This document shows positions 57,689 through 64,000 of a stretch of DNA of 64,000 bases, one piece after another (the stretch's first letter is position 1; each line of letters starts with the position of its first letter). The stretch spans positions 4,797,420 to 4,861,419 of the forward strand of contig NC_085102.1 of assembly GCF_963422355.1 (NCBI RefSeq), read 5' to 3'. Both the position numbers and the translations under genes were made by a program. Under the pieces are notes generated by a model, which ran no database searches, had not been told where the DNA came from, and was given only the letters and a program-made list of their open reading frames with translations. Source of the stretch: Corticium candelabrum (Eukaryota; Porifera; Homoscleromorpha; Homosclerophorida; Plakinidae).

Positions 57689-58095
57689 AGTAAATGCTCG
57701 GTTAGCATTGTGTTGGGCGAGCGATGGTGTTTGTCTTACTTAGTCGCCTAACAATGGTTGCGTCTCTATTAGGTAGCAATAATTTCTGTCAAACAAAATG
57801 CGGGAACTCAAAGAACAGACTGTCAGTTGCTCTTCTTCTGGCTTTGTCTTTCATTCTTCGTCTAAGCCTGGATCGTTTACTAAGATAACCGCGTAACAAT
57901 GGTTGCTTAGTCACGTGATAATAGTTGCGTAGCAATAATTTCTGTCAAAGTAACGCGCTGAAACTCAAAAAACAGACTTTCTCTTCTTTTTTAGCTTTTC
58001 CTTTCCACTACGTTTGTCACGCATCAGTCGCGTATGGAAGCGAAATCGAGAGTCGTTTCACTTTTCTGGCCAAGAAATTGTTGAAAGCTACGAGC
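57689..58095. repeat. Inverted-repeat family R, inverted copy
   Basis: Begins AGTAAATGCTCGGTTAGCAT and continues through GGCGAGCGATGG-like, CAATGGTTGCG and AATTTCTGTCAAA phrases. The same order is found on the opposite strand at 62,636-63,418. Non-coding. Confidence 0.6.
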
Positions 58096-58232
58096 TAAAG
58101 GGACGGGACTTCGAAGAAGTCACGTGACTTGTTTAGCTATGAGGCATAAGAAAATGGACTCTAACAGTTACGAGACTTGGCGAGTAGCGTACTCTAAACG
58201 TTTAGGGCTGAACCGACTTCCGGTCTGGGGAC

Positions 58233-58235
<3 letters not shown>

Positions 58236-58294
<59 letters not shown>

Positions 58295-58318
58295 TGTCTG
58301 TCTGTCTGTCTGTCTGTC
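58236..58318. repeat. (GT)n(CTGT)n compound microsatellite
   Basis: Pure GT then six CTGT units. Confidence 0.95.
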
Positions 58319-58384
58319 ATGCTACAGGAATGTGCCACGCCTCCTTAGTGTAATCAAATCACGAAGCATTAGTTCCTTTATGTA

Positions 58385-58605
58385 GTACGTGGCAACCAGA
58401 GACAATGGACGAACAGCCACTAGTACGCGCGAAACTTTCATGAGAGAGTTTTATTACCAGAACGGTGTAATTTATGTTTGCGATTGTTATGACCTGTCGG
58501 AAATAAACAACAGAATTCAGCTGTCTGTAACTGCAACTGCAACATGTGGCAACAAAAGACAATGGCCGGACAGCCAATCACTAACGTGCTGTTCGACATG
58601 AGAGA
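58385..58605. repeat. Imperfect direct repeat
   Basis: GTGGCAAC...AGACAATGGACGAACAGCCA at 58,389 recurs as GTGGCAACAAAAGACAATGG CCGGACAGCCA at about 58,546, each followed by a CATGAGAGA phrase. No supported gene. Confidence 0.5.
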
Positions 58606-59337
58606 AAATTTAGCCAGAAAGACATCAATTTTTAATCAGAAGCAACATAAACGTTGTATTTCAAGTGACGCTACCTGAAAATCTAAGAGCGTCCAATCTG
58701 GCTGCCGTAGGAAGCACAAACGTGAAGGGTAGTGCGCGCGTTACGTACGGGACTTCGTTGCTAACGCGTGTCGCTAACTACTGGTAATTTTCCAACGACT
58801 ATAATTACGGTATTTTCGGGACTTCTAGAATTGTGCACCAATGAGACGTAGACAAATACATCGATTGAGTCATTTTATTTCTTTCAAGTCTACGACTTTC
58901 AAGTGGTAGGTTGAGGTGAACTTTATCTTTCCCAATCTGATTTCACACGTGACGTCTCGTAACTTCTCTACTGTTTTGATTATTAAATGGAGGCTCTAGG
59001 GAGAGGGGGAGCGAAGCGACTGGAGGGGCGGGAGCATCCAACCAACGATATACTCTCAAGCCCGTACAGAGAGGGGTTCGGGGTTCGTACGAACCCCCAC
59101 CCCCGCATCTCCTTGGTGTTCCGCTGCTTGAGGCAATGACATGTACACATTCGACTGAGTAACTTCCAACGCTGTATCTAGAATTTCTGCGCTACCCAAC
59201 GTCTACATGGTTTCCTCTAGCATAACATAATTACATACACAAAGCTCCTTGAAGTGTACACATGATAAAGAACACGCCATTATTAAATATTAGGCATTGC
59301 TGCAGGGCGACGCGTGTCAGGATGGTATTAATTAGAA
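58606..59337. other. No gene seen
   Basis: A GC-rich palindromic phrase GGGTTCGTACGAACCCCC lies at about 59,082. It looks like a transposon end. Confidence 0.4.
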
Positions 59338-59661
59338 ATGCCAAGAAATGTTCAGGTGCGATTCATAACAGGGTACACGAGAACAGCTATAGTGCCCCGG
59401 ATAAACGGATACTACGTTCGACCCGAAGAGCGAGAGAAAGCGAGGAAGAGGGCTGCTTCTGCTTGCAAAAGCATTGATGTGATGTTTGCGGCAAAGCGTC
59501 AGAAGACTGAAGAGTCTGAGAACAGATTTTCTGTTGACAGGGAAAACACCATTGTTGCTTCAGAATCCGCCAACTCTGGTAGCGCCTGCTTGAATTTGCA
59601 ATCGAGTCCCAAGACTACTCCTTTATTAAAGAGAGACGTATTTTTACTCCAACCTGCTTGA
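59338..59661 (+). CDS. Unidentified open frame (107 aa)
   Basis: ATG frame with a basic N-terminus (YVRPEEREKARKRAASACKS) and SIDVMFAAKRQKTEESEN, a style seen at the N-terminus of some transposase and nuclear proteins. No domain is recognised and no splice context is clear. It lies in a transposon-rich region. Confidence 0.25.
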   Translation: MPRNVQVRFITGYTRTAIVPRINGYYVRPEEREKARKRAASACKSIDVMFAAKRQKTEESENRFSVDRENTIVASESANSGSACLNLQSSPKTTPLLKRDVFLLQPA

Positions 59662-59699
59662 AGGCCAAAGCTGTCAGAGTCAACGTCCACCGGTAGATA

Positions 59700-60010
59700 T
59701 TAATGATGAACAGCACCACTTTTAATTAATAAATGGTCCACCACCGCCGTACGAGAACCCCCTCCCCCGCCCAAGAGTCTGCGTACGGACTTGACTGTGA
59801 ACCACCCTTGCCGGTGTTGTCAACAGGAGTTGAGACAAATTCGTAGGGGCGGTGGCGCCAGCTTCTATCCTGTCTAGGGTTGGTGGAAGGAGCAGTCGGC
59901 AGCCGGTGTTCGGGGGAAAGACAACTCCGGATAGAAGATACTCCCAATGAGTATTGCTTCGTAGCTTTCATTTGAAGCGACGCTCGACGGAGGTTCACGT
60001 ATTACTAGTA
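59700..60010. other. GC-rich spacer, no gene
   Basis: Contains a run of CCCCCTCCCCCGCCC. Probably transposon debris. Confidence 0.35.
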
Positions 60011-60045
60011 CTAGATCCATGCCCCGTTCTTCGTACGGGCAAGAT
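60011..60045 (-). mobile_element. Helitron-like 3' terminus
   Basis: Minus strand ends with the hairpin GCCCGT...ACGGGGC, then ATGGATCTAG before a T. The rest of the element is not delimited. Confidence 0.4.
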
Positions 60046-60538
60046 ACTGTCTCTGTAGGGTTCCGACAGAATACGCAGGTGTTGACACGTCACTCAATCT
60101 TTGTAGAGAGGTCCCGGGTGTGCTAAATAAATTCGAATCTTGTTTTTGCGCTTTTTAAGATAGAAATCGATAGAAATCGACACACTCCTTGTGTAGCGCT
60201 TGGTACAGAAAACGTGTATGTTGAATATGGTGCAAATGCAATCAGAATTTAGAGAGAAACGAAAGAGTAAGTTTCTTCGGCAAGAAATATTTGATTACTC
60301 CGAGATTTGCGAAGGACGACGACACGTGTGGTCTACACAGGACTGGTGTGGGCGTGTGCTCAAATGAAGTGGAATGTGTATCATTTGAGTTATCAAAAAA
60401 TTTTACTCGGGGGTCGATCCCTCGAGAGGGAAGCCGGTGCAGATTTCTTGTTCTTTTACGCAAACCTTCCCTTTCGCGTGCCGAGTGTGCGTGCCGATTA
60501 CGGTTGCAAAGGGACAAAAGACGTAGTCGCGTATCACG

Positions 60539-60539
<1 letters not shown>
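60046..60539. other. No gene seen
   Basis: Open frames here overlap the following (AC)n tract and show no family features. Confidence 0.4.

Positions 60540-60601
<62 letters not shown>
60540..60601. repeat. (AC)n microsatellite
   Basis: Pure AC tract. Confidence 0.97.
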
Positions 60602-60602
<1 letters not shown>

Positions 60603-60611
60603 TTGAGCTTT

Positions 60612-61178
60612 ATTGGCGAGCGAAGCGAGCCTCTCTTGTCGTTCCTATTGAGGTCGAGGTATATTATATATATGTTTATATGCGTACGTCAGCAGTTGTC
60701 ACATGAATTTACGGCAAAACGGAAAGACGGATCGACAAAACGAAGATGCCAAATCAATGCAAATTTGACTCCGTAACACATGCGTAAAGCAAGGGTCTCC
60801 TTTCGAGGGGTCGACGCAATTACAATTTCTTGACGAGAAGAGTGAAATGACTCTCGATTTTGCTCCCGTACGCGACTAATAAGGAAATAACAATGATGCG
60901 TGACAAAAAGGAATTGAAAGAAAAAGCTAGAAGAAGAGAAAAGTCTGTTTTCTGAGTTTCGGCGCGTTAGTTTGACACAAATTAGTGCTACGCAACCATT
61001 AATGCATTGTTACGCGCTACCGACCTTTGTTAAGCGACTAGCTAAGTAAACGAGTGAGACGATTGAAGCGTAAACAAAAAATTGAAGACAACTAGCTAGC
61101 TAGAAGAAGAGCAACAAAAAGTCTGTACGTTTTCTGAGTTCCCACGTTTACATCTTTGACAGAAACTATTGCTACGGT
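60612..61178. repeat. Inverted-repeat family R, partial copy
   Basis: Starts with TTGGCGAGCGAAGCGAGCCT and includes the TTTCGAGGGGTCGACG... TTTCTTG block, also found at 62,606 and 63,004. It ends where the palindromic MITE cluster is inserted. Confidence 0.55.
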
Positions 61179-61180
61179 AA

Positions 61181-62318
61181 GCTGGATTTACAATATGCAA
61201 ACGCTTGAGCGTCGCGTCGCGTGCGTCGCGTCGTACTAAATTCAAATTGTAAATGGCTTGACGCAACGCGACGCGACGCGACTCGAGGGAGACGCGACGC
61301 GTCCAAATAGAACCGAGTATTTGAGCGTCGAACCGAAAGCTGAGGCAGACCACGTCGCGTCGGAAGTAGCATCTTGATTTCGACCAATCAGAACCAACTA
61401 AAAATGCACGTATGGCGCTGTACAGTACTCGACGTTGAGCGGTGTAGAGATTGTGTAGGAAGCTCGTGGATGATCACTAGCGTACTAGGGAAATCGCACG
61501 GAAATGGATTTTGAGCAAGCTGGGGGTTCCGGCAGAGTCCTGCCAGTAGAAAATCTAACCTCGAGTGGTCAGTTCATGAATTCGTGCAGCGACGTCTACA
61601 GGGCGCTGAAATCGTATTGTGAATGGCATAACGCGTCAAGCTGGATTTACAATATGGGAACGCTTGAGCGTCGCGTCGCATGCGTCGTGTCACGTTGTCT
61701 TGCGTGGAAGTGGCACGTATCGCGTCACACGCGTCGTACAATTCGCAATACGATTCAGCGCGCCGTAGACGTCGCTGCCTGAATTATTGAACTGACCACT
61801 GGCGTTTCGATTTTCTACTAGCAGAACTCTGCCGGAATCCCCAACTTGCTCAAAATCAATTTCTACGCGTTCTCCCATGCACGCAGGTCTTTGTACGTCT
61901 TGCAGTTGATCATCCGCAAGCAAGGACAGCTCCATACACAATCTATAGACCGCTCAACGTCGAGTACAGCGCCGAAATCAATAATCATTGCTCACGAAAG
62001 CCACACGTGCATTTATAGTTGGCTGTGATTGGTCGAGATCAAGGTGCTACTTCCGACGCGACGTGAACAGCTTCCGATTCGACGCTCAAATAGAACTTGG
62101 TTCTATTTCGACGCGTGGCGTCGCGTCGCGTCCGTCGAACGTCGCGTCGCGTCGACCATTTACAATTTGAATTTGTACTACACGACGTGACGCGACGCTG
62201 AAGCGTTTGCATATTGTAAATCCAGCTTCACGCGCGACGCGTGCCACTCCCACGCAAGACGACAGGATGTGACGCACGCGACGCGACGCTCAAGCGATGG
62301 CATATTGTAAATCCAGCC
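61181..62318. mobile_element. Large palindromic MITE cluster (Harbinger-like, TAA duplication)
   Basis: Outer ends GCTGGATTTACAATATG and its mirror, flanked by TAA (61,178 and 62,319). Homologous sequence at about 63,335 shows the uninterrupted site. Inside are further head-to-head copies of the same end (starting about 61,639, ending 62,228) and GCGTCGCGTCGCG-type subterminal repeats. Arms at about 61,400-61,630 and 61,750-61,975 are mutually inverted; both contain a DFEQ(A/V)G-SGRVL coding-like phrase. Confidence 0.65.
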
Positions 62319-63470
62319 TAACGCTACGCGAATAGGTAAAGACAGAACACCATCCCTCGCCAAACACAATGCTAACGAGCATTTACTAGTATATGCTAGG
62401 TAATTGGCGATCGAAGCGAGCCTCTCTCTTGTCATGTCAGTTGAGCTCGAGCTAAATTATATTTATATATTTATATATTTATATATATACGTGCGTCAGC
62501 ACTTGTTATATGGATTTACGGCAAAACTGAAAGACGGATCGACAAAACGACGTTGCCAGATGAATGCAATTTTGACTCCGTAACATATGCGCTAAAATTG
62601 AAGCAAGGGACCCTTTTTGAGGGGTCGACATAATTGTAATTTCTTGGCGAGAAGACTAAAACGACTCTCGATTTTGCTCCCTTACGCGACTAAAGAGCAA
62701 AGGAGACTGATTCGTGACAAACGGAATGAAAAGGAAAAGCTAAAAGAAGAGAAAAGTCTGTTTTTTGAGTTTCCGCGCGTTACTTTGATAGAAATTATTG
62801 TGACGCAATCATTGTCACGTGACTATGCGATCATTGTTACGCGACTATCTCAGTAAACGAGTGAGACGATTGAAGCGTGAACGAAAAATTGAAGACAGCT
62901 ATAGCATTTTGCGTTCAATTATCCAAACTCGGCTTTCAGTTACCCGATTCATGCAAGCAATTATTAGAATTAATTGCTAAAATTAAAGGGGACCCTTGCT
63001 AAAAATTAAAGCAAGGGTCCCCTTTCGAGGGGTCGACTCAATTGTAATTTCTTGGCGAGAAAAGTAAAATGACTCTCGATTTTGCTGATGTGTGACAAAA
63101 AGGCATTGAAACAAAAAGCTAAAGAAGAGAAAAGTCTATTTTCTGAGTTTCCGGGCGTTACTTTGACAGAAATTATTGCTACGCAACCATTGTTACGCGA
63201 CATTGTTATGCGACTAGCTAGGTAAACGAGTGAGACGATTGAAGCGTAAACGAAGAATTGAAGACAACTAGAAGAAGAGCAACTAAAAGTCTGTTTTCTG
63301 AGTTCCCGCGTTTGTTTGACAGAAACTATTGCTACGTAACGCAACCATTGTTACGCGAATAGGTAAAGACAGAACACCATCGCTCGCCAAACACAATGCT
63401 AACGAGCATTTACTAGTCTAACTCGACCTCAATTGACATGACAAGAGAGAGGCTCGCTTCGCTCGCCAAT
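62319..63470. repeat. Inverted-repeat family R, main copy
   Basis: Ends near 62,404 (GGCGATCGAAGCGAGCCTCT) and 63,470 (AGGCTCGCTTCGCTCGCC) form terminal inverted repeats of about 50 bp. The interior holds two direct copies of a roughly 390-bp segment (from 62,606 and from 63,004). Non-coding. Confidence 0.6.
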
Positions 63471-64000
63471 TAGCTATATTAGAGTGCTTATCTAGAGAAA
63501 GTTAGAAGATTTAATCTAGAGAATTCTTAGGTAATTAGCTAGACCATCCGAGCTGTACTGTACAGTTCAACGCATCTCAAGAGCTGGCGCGGCGAAGGCC
63601 TGATCATCATGACATGCAATATTCGAAATCTCGACTTTCAACAGAAAGTGAACGCCGATCATTACAAATTTACAAATGACACAATTGACTCCCTAAAAGT
63701 TTGGTGTAAGCAGACACGTGCTCAGCATCTAGTGGCTAGTACACAGTAATGCTACAGTCACGTGACGTAACCATGCCTCTAGCGCGCGTTATGCTGAAGT
63801 CAGAAACCACTACATTGTTGTCTGCCGGCCTTTTCTAGAGGCCGCTGAGTGTTCAAGCATTAGGTATAGATCTACTACATTCTTTACAATAAGCACTGCT
63901 AGTTAGCTAGTCGCTAACGTACGCACCTGCGTAGATGTTTTCTACTACAACACAATTTACTTAGCTAGATCAAGTTTTTGCATCGAAACGATAGCTATAG
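63471..64000. other. No gene seen
   Basis: Unique sequence without a convincing open frame or repeat. Confidence 0.45.

Noticed and set aside
61504-61782. DFEQAGGSGRVL frame as a gene
   Set aside because: It is one arm of a transposon palindrome, and the other arm reads a similar phrase on the opposite strand.

Overview
This looks like nuclear DNA of an animal, probably an early-branching invertebrate such as a sponge. The introns are short. The genes are metazoan: membrin/GOSR2, SAP30BP, DIP2, a polycomb RING finger protein, 15-PGDH and a membrane collagen. There are also many small DNA transposons and an exceptional load of (AC)n and CAGA-type microsatellites. The species cannot be fixed from sequence alone.

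Positions 1 to about 49,900 are a tandem segmental duplication of a roughly 13-15 kb unit: unit 1 at 1-15,452, unit 2 at 15,453-28,304, unit 3 at 28,305-40,925, and a broken unit 4 at 40,926-43,693 plus 49,136-49,890. Each unit carries, in order: LINE and endonuclease-like retroelement 3' fragments; minus-strand exons of SAP30BP and DIP2; an intact plus-strand single-exon gene for a type II membrane collagen with a C-terminal uromodulin-like D8C domain; and one plus-strand exon of GOSR2. The collagen-D8C gene is the only cargo that looks whole, in three copies (10,668, 24,760 and 35,076). The DIP2, SAP30BP and GOSR2 pieces are partial, sometimes damaged and in places joined into chimeras. The three collagen-D8C copies are almost identical in cytoplasmic tail, membrane segment, coiled coil and UTRs, but differ in collagen length and at patches next to the D8C cysteines. 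That pattern suggests a diversifying cell-surface recognition family, and it is the most interesting system in the window.

Unit 4 lost its collagen gene. In its place lie two broken Ty3/Gypsy retroelement fossils in opposite orientation (about 43.7-48.4 kb) and a hAT remnant.

From 50.2 to 56.9 kb the sequence is single-copy and holds three convincing minus-strand genes: a four-exon secreted protein with the clusterin cysteine pattern, an intronless 15-hydroxyprostaglandin dehydrogenase-like SDR, and a PCGF-type RING/RAWUL gene. From 57 to 64 kb there are no convincing genes. That part is a nest of inverted-repeat elements, including a large palindromic MITE cluster at 61.2-62.3 kb and Helitron-like 3' ends.

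The small elements are informative because paralogous units preserve empty insertion sites. These sites show TA target duplications and order the insertions relative to the segmental duplication.
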